This document shows, in pieces, positions 1 to 8,600 of a stretch of 64,000 nucleotides of DNA; the stretch's first letter is position 1; each line of letters starts with the position of its first letter. The stretch covers positions 496,001 to 560,000 of the forward strand of contig NZ_CP091787.1 in assembly GCF_022024035.1 (NCBI RefSeq), read 5' to 3'. Origin of the DNA: Prevotella sp. E13-17 (GTDB lineage Bacteria; Bacteroidota; Bacteroidia; Bacteroidales; Bacteroidaceae). The position numbers and the translations under genes are program-made. The notes beneath the pieces are model-generated. The model saw only the letters and a program-made list of their open reading frames with translations. It was not told the DNA's origin and did no database searches.

Positions 1-1
1 C

Positions 2-253
2 ATCGGAGCGGCTATTGATGACGGAATCTTAGACATAGGTTTCCGCGTTATCTCGTTCGAAACGGTGTTCTACGATAATATGGGAAATGCTGTTCCCTGG
101 GTGGGAGAGGGTAGCAAGTTCTCTGCCCGCCAGAAGGACACTTTCCGCAAGCTGACGCGCAATCGTCGCTTCTACATCTCTCGTGTGAAGGCCATCGGTC
201 CTGATGGAATAGAGCGTACGTTGCCCACATCAATGGAGATTATCGTGAAATAG
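2..253 (+). CDS. gldM: GldM/PorM, type IX secretion motor protein (3' end only)
   Basis: Only the last 83 codons lie in the window; the gene starts upstream. The visible C-terminus, with the stretches SARQKDTFRKL, RFYISRVKA and GPDGIERTLP, matches the end of GldM/PorM as I know the family. GldM is an inner-membrane protein whose periplasmic part pairs with GldL to form the proton-driven motor of the type IX secretion system. The next gene is gldN, the usual partner order (gldK-L-M-N). A small hairpin lies in the 67-base gap (positions 271-292). The assignment rests on a short tail plus this neighbour. Confidence 0.85.
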   Translation: MGAAIDDGILDIGFRVISFETVFYDNMGNAVPWVGEGSKFSARQKDTFRKLTRNRRFYISRVKAIGPDGIERTLPTSMEIIVK

Positions 254-320
254 TAAAGAGTTAATTTTGTGGCCATGCCTGGCGGCATAGCCGAGTGAAG
301 ACATAAGAGTTAAGAAAGAT

Positions 321-1361
321 ATGAAGAAGCTATTATTCTTATTGATCATAACGCTGGCAGGTGGTAGCGCAATGGCACAGCCCAAGCAGCGTCGTAATCA
401 GCAGACTACTGAGAAGGCCCAACAGCAGTCAGGTTCTCAGGCGATGACACAACGCATGCGTATTCAGTACCCTACAGCACTTAATATGCCCGAGGATGTG
501 GTTTGGCGTCGTGATATCTATCGCGAGATAGATCTCAGTCATGAAGCGAATGCCGGACTCTATGATCCTGTGGAACCCGTTGGCAAGCAGATGAATCTGT
601 TTACTTATATCTTTAAATTGGCTCTCCAAGGCTATATACCCGTGTATGAGTACCGTTTGGACGGCAACGAGGTGCTTGAGTCAAGTGCAAAAATAGACAT
701 GAAGACTGTGCTGGACAACTATCATATCTTCTATGAGGAGAAAGATGGAAAGATAAAGGTGGACAACAGCGACATCCCTTCTTCTGAGGTGAAAATGTTC
801 TATCTCAAGGAGAGTGCCTATTACAACCAAGCAAATTCCACTTTCCACATTAAACCGCTGGCTTTGTGTCCAGTGATGTTGCGCGAAGACGACTTCGGAG
901 GCGAGGCGGCCAAATATCCTTTGTTTTGGATAAAATACAGTGAAGTGGAACCTTATCTCAGTCGTAAAACACTGAAGACCAGTGATATCAATGATGCGGC
1001 TGTGATGAATATGGACGACTATTTTACGCTGAATAAGTATCATGGTAAGATTTACAAGACTGCCAATCGCCTCGGTAAGACATTGGCACAGATTGCAGGC
1101 AATGATACCACCAAACTGTCTGCTGAGCAGAAACGCATAGAGAAGGAACTCGAGAACTTCCGTAATGGCATCTTTGGCGATCGAGAGAAGCCCGTAGAGC
1201 CAGATAGTGTTAGTGCCACCACAGCCAAGGAGAAGAAGACAACAACACGAAGGACACGTGCTGCAACAAAAAAAGAGAAAGTGTCGAAGACCAAAGCTAA
1301 GAGTTCTTCGAGTGGAGGCTCTTCGGCTGCTCGCGTCTCAGTGCGCAGACAGCGTCATTAA
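321..1361 (+). CDS. gldN: GldN/PorN, type IX secretion system periplasmic ring component
   Basis: A 346-residue protein with an N-terminal signal peptide (MKKLLFLLIITLAGGSAMAQ). The core has GldN hallmarks: PEDVVWRRDIYREIDL near residue 56, then NLFTYIFKLALQGYIPVYEY, and later FWIKYSEVEPYL. GldN/PorN binds the lipoprotein GldK/PorK to form the large periplasmic ring of the type IX secretion system. It follows gldM by 67 bases and probably belongs to the same operon. Unusual here is the last ~60 residues: a Lys/Arg/Thr/Ser-rich, low-complexity tail (KKTTTRRTRAATKK and on) beyond the conserved domain. The ATG at 321 is chosen because it begins the signal peptide. Confidence 0.93.
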   Translation: MKKLLFLLIITLAGGSAMAQPKQRRNQQTTEKAQQQSGSQAMTQRMRIQYPTALNMPEDVVWRRDIYREIDLSHEANAGLYDPVEPVGKQMNLFTYIFKLALQGYIPVYEYRLDGNEVLESSAKIDMKTVLDNYHIFYEEKDGKIKVDNSDIPSSEVKMFYLKESAYYNQANSTFHIKPLALCPVMLREDDFGGEAAKYPLFWIKYSEVEPYLSRKTLKTSDINDAAVMNMDDYFTLNKYHGKIYKTANRLGKTLAQIAGNDTTKLSAEQKRIEKELENFRNGIFGDREKPVEPDSVSATTAKEKKTTTRRTRAATKKEKVSKTKAKSSSSGGSSAARVSVRRQRH

Positions 1362-1374
1362 TGAAGGGGATGGT

Positions 1375-2013
1375 ATGATGAAGAGGGATTTCTTATATAG
1401 ATTTTACTTGACGGCGATGACATTGTTTTTAGCGATGTCATCGTTCGCGCAAGATATACAGATAGGCGCTAAGGGCGGCTTTGACTTGACGTCTATGGAA
1501 TTTTCAAGTGGCGACCTGAACAAAAGTAATCGCGCAGGTTTTTTTATTGGACCTACTATGCGTATTGATACCCCTGTCATGGGACTTTCTATTGACGTTT
1601 CAGCACTCTATGATCAACGCAATGTCAAGGTTGGCACACGTACGCTCACCCAAGAAAGTTTAGTGGTACCAGCGCATGCCCGTTTTGGGGTGTCTATTGG
1701 TGACTTACTGGGTGTCTTTGTATGTGCAGGTCCTCAGTTAAGTTATAATCTTGGTAAGTCTTCTTTCCAGTGGGAAGACGTAGATCAATACCGTAAGCAT
1801 TTCACTTTTCAGGAGACTACGCTTAGTATCAATCTTGGTGCCGGTGCTAAGTTTGGAGGCAATCTCGAGGGTGCTGTCTACTATAATGTGCCTCTTGGCA
1901 AGACTGCCGATTTTACATGGGATACGCTGGCTTCAGAGCTCCAAGATTTAGATATGCATACAGCCAAGTCGAGAACTAACTCTTGGCGTATTTCCGTTTC
2001 TTATTATTTTTAG
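1375..2013 (+). CDS. Outer-membrane beta-barrel protein, PorT-like family
   Basis: A 212-residue protein from the tandem ATGs at 1375/1378, 13 bases after gldN. It has a signal peptide ending near SSFAQ, then alternating hydrophobic strands, and ends in ISVSYYF; a terminal aromatic residue is typical of outer-membrane barrels. The pattern (IGAKGGFDLTSMEF near the mature start, then GFFIGPTMRI) fits the small 'outer membrane beta-barrel / PorT family' in Bacteroidetes. A link to type IX secretion is inferred only from its place after gldN. A purine-rich AAGGGG sits just before the start. The frame is open further upstream inside gldN, but that extension would remove the signal peptide, so I reject it. 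Confidence 0.8.
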   Translation: MMKRDFLYRFYLTAMTLFLAMSSFAQDIQIGAKGGFDLTSMEFSSGDLNKSNRAGFFIGPTMRIDTPVMGLSIDVSALYDQRNVKVGTRTLTQESLVVPAHARFGVSIGDLLGVFVCAGPQLSYNLGKSSFQWEDVDQYRKHFTFQETTLSINLGAGAKFGGNLEGAVYYNVPLGKTADFTWDTLASELQDLDMHTAKSRTNSWRISVSYYF

Positions 2014-2016
2014 CAC

Positions 2017-4287
2017 TTGGTTTACGCAGATGTCATATTGCCTGTGCCGTTAGACGGACTCTTTACCTATGCTGTTCCTCAGTCGATGGAAAGCACGGTA
2101 TCTACAGGCATGCGTGTACTTGTTCCTTTTGGCAAAAGCAAAACCTATATTGCCATCATTGCTCGTCTTCATCAACAAAAGCCAGAAGGCTATGTTGTGA
2201 AAGACATACTTCAGCAGATAGATACTTCCCCCATTCTGTTGCCACAACAGCTGGACCTGTGGCAATGGATTGCTGATTATTATATGTCGCCAATAGGCGA
2301 AGTCTATAAGGCTGCTCTTCCTGCAGGATTGAAGGCAGAAGACGGCTATCGCCCTCGCACTGAGACTTATATTCGGCTTACAGCCAACTACCGTCAGGAG
2401 GCTTCTTTGCATGTAGCACTCAATATTTTGAAACGCGCTCCCAAACAGTTGGAGGCCTTTATTGGCTACCTCTCCTTGTCGCGATGGGATACTATCGAAG
2501 GAGATACCTGCCGAGAGAGTGTGATGGAGATTACACGCGAAGAGCTAATGAATTCAACAGGTGCAACGCTCCCTACACTCAATCAGTTGGTAAAGCGTGG
2601 CTTTCTTGAAACCTACGAGGTGGAAGTGGGACGACTGAATCATGGCGGTGAGCCGCATCCCGAGCTGATAAAGACTCTTAACACTGCTCAGCAGGATGCC
2701 TATAATCAGATATTGATGTCGTTCATGAAGAAGAACGTCACTTTGTTGCATGGTGTCACCTCCAGCGGTAAGACGGAGATTTTTATTCATCTTATTCAGC
2801 GCGAGATTGAACAACATCGTCAGGTGCTCTATTTGCTTCCGGAGATTGCACTCACCGTTCAGATGATGCAACGCCTTCAGCGTGTCTTCGGACACCGTTT
2901 GGGCATTTATCACTCTAAGTACAGTGATGCCGAGCGTGTTGAGATTTGGCAGAAACAGCTCTCTGATAATCCCTATGATATCATCCTTGGTGCACGCTCT
3001 GCTGTGTTCCTGCCCTTTAAGAATTTAGGTCTGGTCATTGTAGATGAAGAGCATGAAACCAGTTATAAGCAGCAAGACCCTATGCCCCGCTATCATGCAC
3101 GCAGCGCAGCCATCATGCTGGCACAAAAGGGGGCACGTGTACTCCTCGGAACTGCCACTCCGTGTATGGAGACCTATCACAATGCAAAGACAGGAAAGTA
3201 CGGGCTAGTTGAATTGAAAGAACGCTATCAGGGTATTGAGCTCCCCGAGATTCAGGTTGTAGATATTCAGGACCTGCACCATCGTAAGATGATGAATGGT
3301 CCGTTTTCACCTCTTTTATTATCACGCGTACGCGAGGCCTTGGATCGTGGCGAACAAGCTATCTTGTTCCAAAACCGTCGTGGGTGGGCACCCATGGTCG
3401 AGTGTAAGCAGTGTGGGTGGGTGCCCCGATGCGAGCATTGCGACGTCAGCCTGACGCTTCATCGCAGCATGAATCAGCTGACATGTCATTATTGTGGTTT
3501 TACTTATCGCATCCCCACCGAGTGTCCTGCCTGTGGATGTAAGGATTTGCAAGGCCGGGGTTATGGTACCGAGAAGATTGAAGATCAAATTCGTGACATC
3601 TTCCCCGATGCACGCATCTCGCGTATGGACCTTGATACCACCCGTACTCGCAATGCTTACGAGCGTATTATTAGCGACTTTTCTGCAGGACGAACCAATC
3701 TGCTCATAGGTACTCAAATGATCAGTAAGGGGCTCGACTTCGAGAAGGTCAGTGTGGTTGGTATCCTCAATGCCGACACCATGCTCAACTATCCTGACTT
3801 CCGAGCCTACGAACATGCCTTTATGATGATGGCTCAAGTCAGTGGCCGTGCCGGTCGTAAGGGTAAACGTGGTTTGGTGATTCTTCAGACTAAGAACCCT
3901 CAACTGCCTGTCATCCAGCAGGTGGTGCGCAATGACTTTCAGTCGCTCTATCTTGATATGGTGGCCGAGCGCCAACTTTTCCACTATCCCCCTTATTATC
4001 GTTTGATTTACGTATTCCTGAAACATAAAAACGACGATGTAGTCAATACCGCAAGTTATGAGCTCGGCGCACGTTTGCGACAATGGTTTGGTGGCCGTGT
4101 GTTAGGTCCCGACAAACCAGCAGTGGCAAAAGTAAAGACCTTGTGCATCCGTAAGATGGTTCTCAAACTCGAGAACGGCATCGACATGCCTAAGGTCCGT
4201 CAATATTTAACGCTTGCCCAACAGCAGTTGCTGCAAGACAAGCGTTATAGTTCACTTCAAATATATTATGATGTAGATCCTCTATAA
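2017..4287 (+). CDS. priA: Primosomal protein N' (replication restart helicase PriA)
   Basis: A 756-residue superfamily 2 helicase that reloads the replication machinery at stalled forks. The N-terminal DNA-binding domain begins YADVILPVPLDGLFTYAVP. Walker A is GVTSSGKTE (about residues 246-254) and Walker B is the DEEH box (343-346). Cysteines from residue 463 on (CKQC, CEHC, CHYC, CPAC) form the PriA zinc-binding insert, and GTQMISKGLDF and QVSGRAGR are helicase motifs V and VI. The start is TTG at 2017, three bases after the previous stop, chosen because it places the conserved N-terminus exactly; no nearby ATG does. It is the last gene of the gldM-gldN-barrel run. Confidence 0.96.
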   Translation: MVYADVILPVPLDGLFTYAVPQSMESTVSTGMRVLVPFGKSKTYIAIIARLHQQKPEGYVVKDILQQIDTSPILLPQQLDLWQWIADYYMSPIGEVYKAALPAGLKAEDGYRPRTETYIRLTANYRQEASLHVALNILKRAPKQLEAFIGYLSLSRWDTIEGDTCRESVMEITREELMNSTGATLPTLNQLVKRGFLETYEVEVGRLNHGGEPHPELIKTLNTAQQDAYNQILMSFMKKNVTLLHGVTSSGKTEIFIHLIQREIEQHRQVLYLLPEIALTVQMMQRLQRVFGHRLGIYHSKYSDAERVEIWQKQLSDNPYDIILGARSAVFLPFKNLGLVIVDEEHETSYKQQDPMPRYHARSAAIMLAQKGARVLLGTATPCMETYHNAKTGKYGLVELKERYQGIELPEIQVVDIQDLHHRKMMNGPFSPLLLSRVREALDRGEQAILFQNRRGWAPMVECKQCGWVPRCEHCDVSLTLHRSMNQLTCHYCGFTYRIPTECPACGCKDLQGRGYGTEKIEDQIRDIFPDARISRMDLDTTRTRNAYERIISDFSAGRTNLLIGTQMISKGLDFEKVSVVGILNADTMLNYPDFRAYEHAFMMMAQVSGRAGRKGKRGLVILQTKNPQLPVIQQVVRNDFQSLYLDMVAERQLFHYPPYYRLIYVFLKHKNDDVVNTASYELGARLRQWFGGRVLGPDKPAVAKVKTLCIRKMVLKLENGIDMPKVRQYLTLAQQQLLQDKRYSSLQIYYDVDPL

Positions 4288-4301
4288 GAGGAACGCCTCT
4301 C

Positions 4302-5900
4302 TTAGAGGCTGATGTCGCAACCGATACCAATCACACGATTGGTACGAGTGAAGGTGTTGTGACCAGCAGGGATTTCGATACCCATGCTTTCGATTCCCTG
4401 CTTGGGCGTATCCATGTCGTAGTCCTCGTAGTTGGTCTGGAAATAGGCAGCCTTCAGTGTAACTGCGTCGCTCAGTTGGTAGTTCAGACCGAAGCCGAAG
4501 CTATAGCTGTTCACAACAAATGACATGTCGTTCATGTAGGCATCGGTAAGGTCGTAGCGAGTGAGCTGACCACCGGCAGAAACGGTAAGACGAGGAATGA
4601 TGTCCCATTCTACGCCAGCCAGATACTCATCGGTTCCACCGTTAAGCAGCTTCTGTGAATTTTCATACCAATGAGCCTGCTTATCGAAGAAGTGATGATA
4701 GCCAAGGTCCAGACGCACGTTGCTGAGTGCGCTCCACTGAGCACCCAAAGTCAACAGCGCAGGCGCATCCTCTGGCACGCTGGTGCCGTCAATGTATTTG
4801 GCCGTAGCGGGAATCATGGCCGATTCAAGGTCTGAGTTGTTCTTCATGCGCATACGAGTCTTGAACTCATACTTGGCTGCAAAGTTGAAATCACCAAGTT
4901 TATAGTCCACGCCAACGATGGGTGCAATACCCCAACCAGTCTGATCGCTCTTCAGGTTCATGCCATTGGCGTATGGAGCCAGCTTCTCGCCTTCGGCGGC
5001 AACTTGGTCGGCAGCTCCCTGTAGCTTCTGGCCACTTTGAACCAAGGCTACCACATCGGGCTGTGCCATAGCTTCTTGCTGGCTCATGCCATTTCCCATG
5101 TAGCCTCCGACCTTGGTCTGAATAGCTGTTTGCAGGTTGGCTTTCGCATTGGTGAGACCTTCTGTCACTCCAATAATATATTCGGGGAGTGTCTGGCCAT
5201 TGGTGCCATTCATTACACGGATATTATTCAAACGAGCCTCATATCTGGCAGAACCATAGAGCAGACGGAGACCACCATAAATCGAAAGGTTCTCATTGAT
5301 TTTACGAGCAGCACCAATCTGCACACCGAAATAATATTGTCTGCCCTTCATATAGCCATCTACGTCGTAGCCACTTACAGAGGGCACTTCGGCTCCCAGT
5401 GGTTTAATCATGCTGTTGAGCATGGCAGATGTTGCGCCAAGCTTTTGTGCAATGGCTCCAACTGCTGTCTCAAACGAGCCTACACCCTTGTCGAACTCAC
5501 ACTTTCCGCCGCCACCAGGGATTGAGAAATTAAATTGGAAACTCCAGTCACCAGTATTGTAGGCAGCCTGTACCGATGGAATCACGGGCGCATCGGCTAC
5601 GCCTTCAAAAGTCTTAGTGCTCTGACCATTGTTTTTTGCTCCCAACTTAAACAAATCGTTGGTTGCTGTAACTGTGCGGGTTTGGTGTGCATACTGCCAG
5701 TTTAGACCAAGGTGAAAACCATTAGGCATGAATGCTACACCCGCAGGATTGCTATACACTCCGTCGATACCAATGGCGGCATCGCGTGCAGGGTTTCTTA
5801 AAAAGTCAATGCTTTGGTTTGTGTTGGTTAAGATGCCACCAGCGTTTGCGGTGGTGGCGATTGCCAGCAGCAAGCCGGCTAAAATAGCTTTTGTTTTCAT
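4302..5900 (-). CDS. OmpP1/FadL-family outer-membrane transporter
   Basis: A 532-residue protein with a clear signal peptide (cut probably after TTANA), followed by GGILTNTNQSIDFLRNPARDA and YSNPAGVAFMPNGFHLGL. The NPAG stretch near the start is the FadL/TodX signature: a plug region followed by a 14-strand barrel that lets hydrophobic compounds diffuse across the outer membrane. The substrate cannot be told from sequence; long-chain fatty acids are the family default. It is transcribed alone, converging on priA with a 14-base gap. A TAccTTTG promoter box lies 35 bases upstream of its ATG. Confidence 0.88.
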   Translation of the reverse strand: MKTKAILAGLLLAIATTANAGGILTNTNQSIDFLRNPARDAAIGIDGVYSNPAGVAFMPNGFHLGLNWQYAHQTRTVTATNDLFKLGAKNNGQSTKTFEGVADAPVIPSVQAAYNTGDWSFQFNFSIPGGGGKCEFDKGVGSFETAVGAIAQKLGATSAMLNSMIKPLGAEVPSVSGYDVDGYMKGRQYYFGVQIGAARKINENLSIYGGLRLLYGSARYEARLNNIRVMNGTNGQTLPEYIIGVTEGLTNAKANLQTAIQTKVGGYMGNGMSQQEAMAQPDVVALVQSGQKLQGAADQVAAEGEKLAPYANGMNLKSDQTGWGIAPIVGVDYKLGDFNFAAKYEFKTRMRMKNNSDLESAMIPATAKYIDGTSVPEDAPALLTLGAQWSALSNVRLDLGYHHFFDKQAHWYENSQKLLNGGTDEYLAGVEWDIIPRLTVSAGGQLTRYDLTDAYMNDMSFVVNSYSFGFGLNYQLSDAVTLKAAYFQTNYEDYDMDTPKQGIESMGIEIPAGHNTFTRTNRVIGIGCDISL

Positions 5901-5934
5901 TTCAATTTAGAACTATGTTGAAAAAATTCGGCTG

Positions 5935-5942
5935 CAAAGGTA
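5935..5942 (-). promoter_or_regulatory. -7 promoter box (TACCTTTG) for the FadL-family gene
   Basis: On the minus strand this reads TACCTTTG, matching the Bacteroidetes -7 consensus TAnnTTTG, 35 bases before the start of the FadL-type gene. I see no good TTG at the -33 position, so only the -7 half is convincing. Confidence 0.6.
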
Positions 5943-6000
5943 TAGTGTTTGATTTAAAACTTTTTTAATATATGGCCTCAGTTAAGATAAATTAACTAAA

Positions 6001-6042
6001 AAACTGCACAAACTTGCACAAAAAGTGCAATTTGTGCAGTTT
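6001..6042 (-). terminator. Imperfect hairpin of TGCACAAA repeats, possible terminator
   Basis: The left arm 6001-6019 (AAACTGCACAAACTTGCAC) pairs with 6025-6042 across five A residues, with a single-base bulge. On the minus strand it is followed by a T-rich run (TTTTTTAGTTAATTT), so it could end transcripts coming from the 7TM-HD gene 340 bases upstream. A third TGCACAAAA lies at about 6049, so an operator role for the repeated octamer is also possible. Confidence 0.4.
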
Positions 6043-6190
6043 TCTGTTGCACAAAAGTGGGCTTAAGTGTGCAGTCCGTGAGGTAAAAAAGTCACCTTTC
6101 CTGTTCAATTTGGGCAGAATGGTCGGTCTATTCTTGCTGTTTGATGGGTAAAGCGTAAGGCTTTTATCTATCAAAAGGTTTACTTTCGTT

Positions 6191-6394
6191 TCGGTTCCAG
6201 CCCTTAGAACGAGCGTTTCCAGGGTCTAGAACGCATGCTTCTAGCCCCTGGAAAGTAGAAATCCAGGCTCTAGAAATGCACGTTCTAGCCCCTGGATTCG
6301 GCTCAATACTTATTGAATTGCATCGCAATAGTGGTACTTTTATTCGATAATGTAGCCTCTTTTAGGTTCCAAAACAGCCGCTATTGCGATGCAA
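6191..6394. repeat. Intergenic hairpin repeats with TCTAGCCCCTGGA units
   Basis: The 480-base gap 5901-6380 has no gene; this is its structured half. Two adjacent hairpins use the same unit: 6216-6231 pairs with 6239-6254 (15 of 16), and 6261-6275 pairs with 6283-6297 (13 of 15), each around a 7-base loop. A degenerate fifth unit lies at about 6195. Beyond them, TTGCATCGCAATAG (6318-6331) is exactly complementary to 6381-6394; the right arm encodes the last four codons and stop of the neighbouring minus-strand gene. Both motif types recur together at 28.78-28.93 kb. Confidence 0.75.
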
Positions 6395-8468
6395 GGGTGA
6401 TGCTTTTTGGGGCGTTTTTCTTCTCTTCTGGATAGCTGATGCGGGTGTGATAGATGGTTTTCAGCTTCTCTATCATCACGGTTTGTGCGTAGGCAATGTC
6501 GCGGAAGGTGATGGGACACTCGCGGAAGTAGCCTTCTTCCACCATGCTGTTGACAATCTTGTTGACCAGTGTGCGAATGCTTTGTTCTGTATAGTCTGGC
6601 AAAGAACGTGATGCTGCCTCCACGGCATCCGCCATCATCAGAATGGCCTGTTCCTTCGTGAACGGATTTGGACCGGGGTAGGTGAATTGTAGTTCGTCAA
6701 TCTGTTCGTCGGGATGTTCGTTTTTATATTTAATATAGAAGTACTTTGCTTTGCCCAATCCGTGGTGTGTGGCTATGAAGTCGCGAATTTGGGTGGGCAG
6801 GTTATGCTGTTTGGCCAGTTTGATGCCTTCGGTGACATGACTGATAATCATCTGGGCGCTCTCGACATACGACAGTTCGTCGTGTGGGTTAATGCCACCC
6901 GACTGGTTCTCTGTGAAGTAGATTGGGTTCTGTGTCTTGCCGATGTCGTGATAGAGTGCACCTGTGCGCACCAATTGCGGGTTGCCGCCAATCTTACGTG
7001 CAATCTCTGCCGCCAAGTTGCCTACCTGTATGGAGTGTTGGAAAGTGCCAGGTGCCACCTCACTCATACGTCTCAGCAGGTCCTTGTTCATGTCGCTCAA
7101 TTCAATTAGTGTGATGTCTGAAGTAAAGCCGAAGAATTTCTCAATGAGGTAGAGAAGCGGGTAGCAGCAGAATAAGATGATGCCGCTCAGCATAAGAAAT
7201 ACATATTCAGTGTGCTCCATGTGTTCGATGTTGCCCGAACGGATCATGAACACAGCCAAGTTTGTCAGCATGGCAACTCCCGAGGTGATAATGGCTGTCC
7301 AGAACAGTTGTGAGCGGCTTGACAGTTCCCTGAGCGAGAAAATGGCGGCCAGTCCGGCAGCAATCTCCACAGAGATGAACTCCAGTGGTCGTTGCAGGAT
7401 GGTAGCACAAATCAGCACCACTACCACGTGGGCCATGAAAGCCGTTCGCGAGTCCATAAACACGCGGATGAAGATTGGCACAATGGCGAAGGGCAGCAAG
7501 AATACGTGATATAAGTTATGCTCTACAAGTAGCGATGCATCTACAGTGGCCAGAACAATGAGTGCATAGATCATCATGGCCGAGCGAATACGTTGGAAGT
7601 AGTCGCGGCGATAGATGCTCAGGTAGATGGTGAAGGCACCAATGAGCAGTGTGACGAAAAGTAGTTCGCCCACTACTGTACTATTAAAGGTTGAGTCTGA
7701 CTTATGCCTGAGTTCAATCTCTTTAAGGTAAGAGGTGATAATCTGGAAGGTGCGTTCGTCAACCAGATCGCCTCGACTCACAATCTTCTGACCACGTTGC
7801 ACGACGCCGATAGCCAGCGGCACACTGGCCAGCAAGTCCTCCATGCTTTCCTCACTTCTAACCTTGTCGTAGGTCAGGTTAGGCACCAGATAGTTGTTGA
7901 TGTCCATCTTGGAGATGGTCTCATGGTAGTACATGAGCCCAGGGTCCAGCTTCAGTCGTTCGTAGGCCTCTACGGGTGTCATCACCGAACTGGCATTGAT
8001 GCTGGTTGCCTCTTTTTCATCAATGCGGCGGATAGCCTTCACCGAGTCGTCAGACACTTTCATGGGTTTCTTGGTATCCACAATACCCTGCTTGTAGAGC
8101 ATGCGTATGCGGGCGCTGACAGCGTTGATGAAACTGCCCGACAATCCAGGTCGCTTCTGTCTCATCTCTGTGATAAACAGATGCTCCTGTTGCTGGCCTT
8201 TCTCCTTGTTGTAGATGTAGTAAGGCTCATAGTCCTTTAAAACTTGTTTTCTCTCCTGTTGTATCACGGAGTCGCTCTTATAGACAGGAAAATCAAATTG
8301 AGCGGTCAGGTCGTTGTGTCGCCACACCTTGTCCATCTCCACCTTGAACGAAGGCTTGTTGTCGCGTGGCATAAACCACACGATGAAGAGCACCGTGCCA
8401 AGCATCAAAGCAATGCGCTTTGCGATGTCTTGCCACGTCAGTTCTATCTTAAAGTTAATACCTTTCAT
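6381..8468 (-). CDS. 7TM-HD family cyclic-di-AMP phosphodiesterase (PgpH-type)
   Basis: A 695-residue membrane enzyme. There is one N-terminal membrane segment (IALMLGTVLFIVWFM), a long extracytoplasmic region to about residue 270, a cluster of about seven membrane helices, and a cytoplasmic HD hydrolase domain. The HD motif is HDIGK with the His at residue 507; THHG further on and a downstream Asp supply the other metal ligands. PgpH, the characterised relative, hydrolyses cyclic-di-AMP. The gene is monocistronic, with a -7 box and a TTG-like -33 upstream (8494-8524). Its last four codons form one arm of an intergenic inverted repeat, which is odd for a coding end. Substrate is inferred from family. 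Confidence 0.9.
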   Translation of the reverse strand: MKGINFKIELTWQDIAKRIALMLGTVLFIVWFMPRDNKPSFKVEMDKVWRHNDLTAQFDFPVYKSDSVIQQERKQVLKDYEPYYIYNKEKGQQQEHLFITEMRQKRPGLSGSFINAVSARIRMLYKQGIVDTKKPMKVSDDSVKAIRRIDEKEATSINASSVMTPVEAYERLKLDPGLMYYHETISKMDINNYLVPNLTYDKVRSEESMEDLLASVPLAIGVVQRGQKIVSRGDLVDERTFQIITSYLKEIELRHKSDSTFNSTVVGELLFVTLLIGAFTIYLSIYRRDYFQRIRSAMMIYALIVLATVDASLLVEHNLYHVFLLPFAIVPIFIRVFMDSRTAFMAHVVVVLICATILQRPLEFISVEIAAGLAAIFSLRELSSRSQLFWTAIITSGVAMLTNLAVFMIRSGNIEHMEHTEYVFLMLSGIILFCCYPLLYLIEKFFGFTSDITLIELSDMNKDLLRRMSEVAPGTFQHSIQVGNLAAEIARKIGGNPQLVRTGALYHDIGKTQNPIYFTENQSGGINPHDELSYVESAQMIISHVTEGIKLAKQHNLPTQIRDFIATHHGLGKAKYFYIKYKNEHPDEQIDELQFTYPGPNPFTKEQAILMMADAVEAASRSLPDYTEQSIRTLVNKIVNSMVEEGYFRECPITFRDIAYAQTVMIEKLKTIYHTRISYPEEKKNAPKSITLASQ

Positions 8469-8493
8469 GAAGATAAGTCTTTATTTCTGGCAG

Positions 8494-8501
8494 CAAATTT
8501 A
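8494..8501 (-). promoter_or_regulatory. -7 promoter box (TAAATTTG) for the 7TM-HD gene
   Basis: Minus-strand TAAATTTG with a TTG at 8524-8522, 20 bases further upstream, the usual Bacteroidetes spacing. It lies 25 bases before the ATG at 8468. Confidence 0.65.
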
Positions 8502-8554
8502 GAAATTATTTTGCAGCCAGCCAAGGTTTTTGGTTGAAAATGTGCTCCAGACGC

Positions 8555-8592
8555 AAGCGATGCGCCCCTGTAGAACGGGAGCGCATCGCTTT
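8555..8592. terminator. GC-rich hairpin downstream of the 8601-9626 gene
   Basis: AAGCGATGCGCCCC (8555-8568) pairs with 8577-8592 with one bulged base and an 8-base loop. It lies just past the stop of the minus-strand secreted-protein gene. The T-run is on the plus side (8590-8595), so strength for the minus strand is uncertain. Confidence 0.6.
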
Positions 8593-8600
8593 TTCCTTTT

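Noticed and set aside
3322..4083. A 253-codon open frame opposite priA
   Set aside because: The plus strand encodes conserved PriA helicase motifs throughout; the reverse frame has no features.
5992..6174. A 60-codon minus-strand open frame in the 5.9-6.4 kb gap
   Set aside because: Overlaps the TGCACAAA hairpin; product has low-complexity, no signal, no promoter box and no recognisable similarity.
6318..6394. The 14-bp inverted repeat as the terminator of the 7TM-HD gene
   Set aside because: The loop is 49 bases and one arm is coding; I treat it as part of a repeat family rather than a simple terminator.
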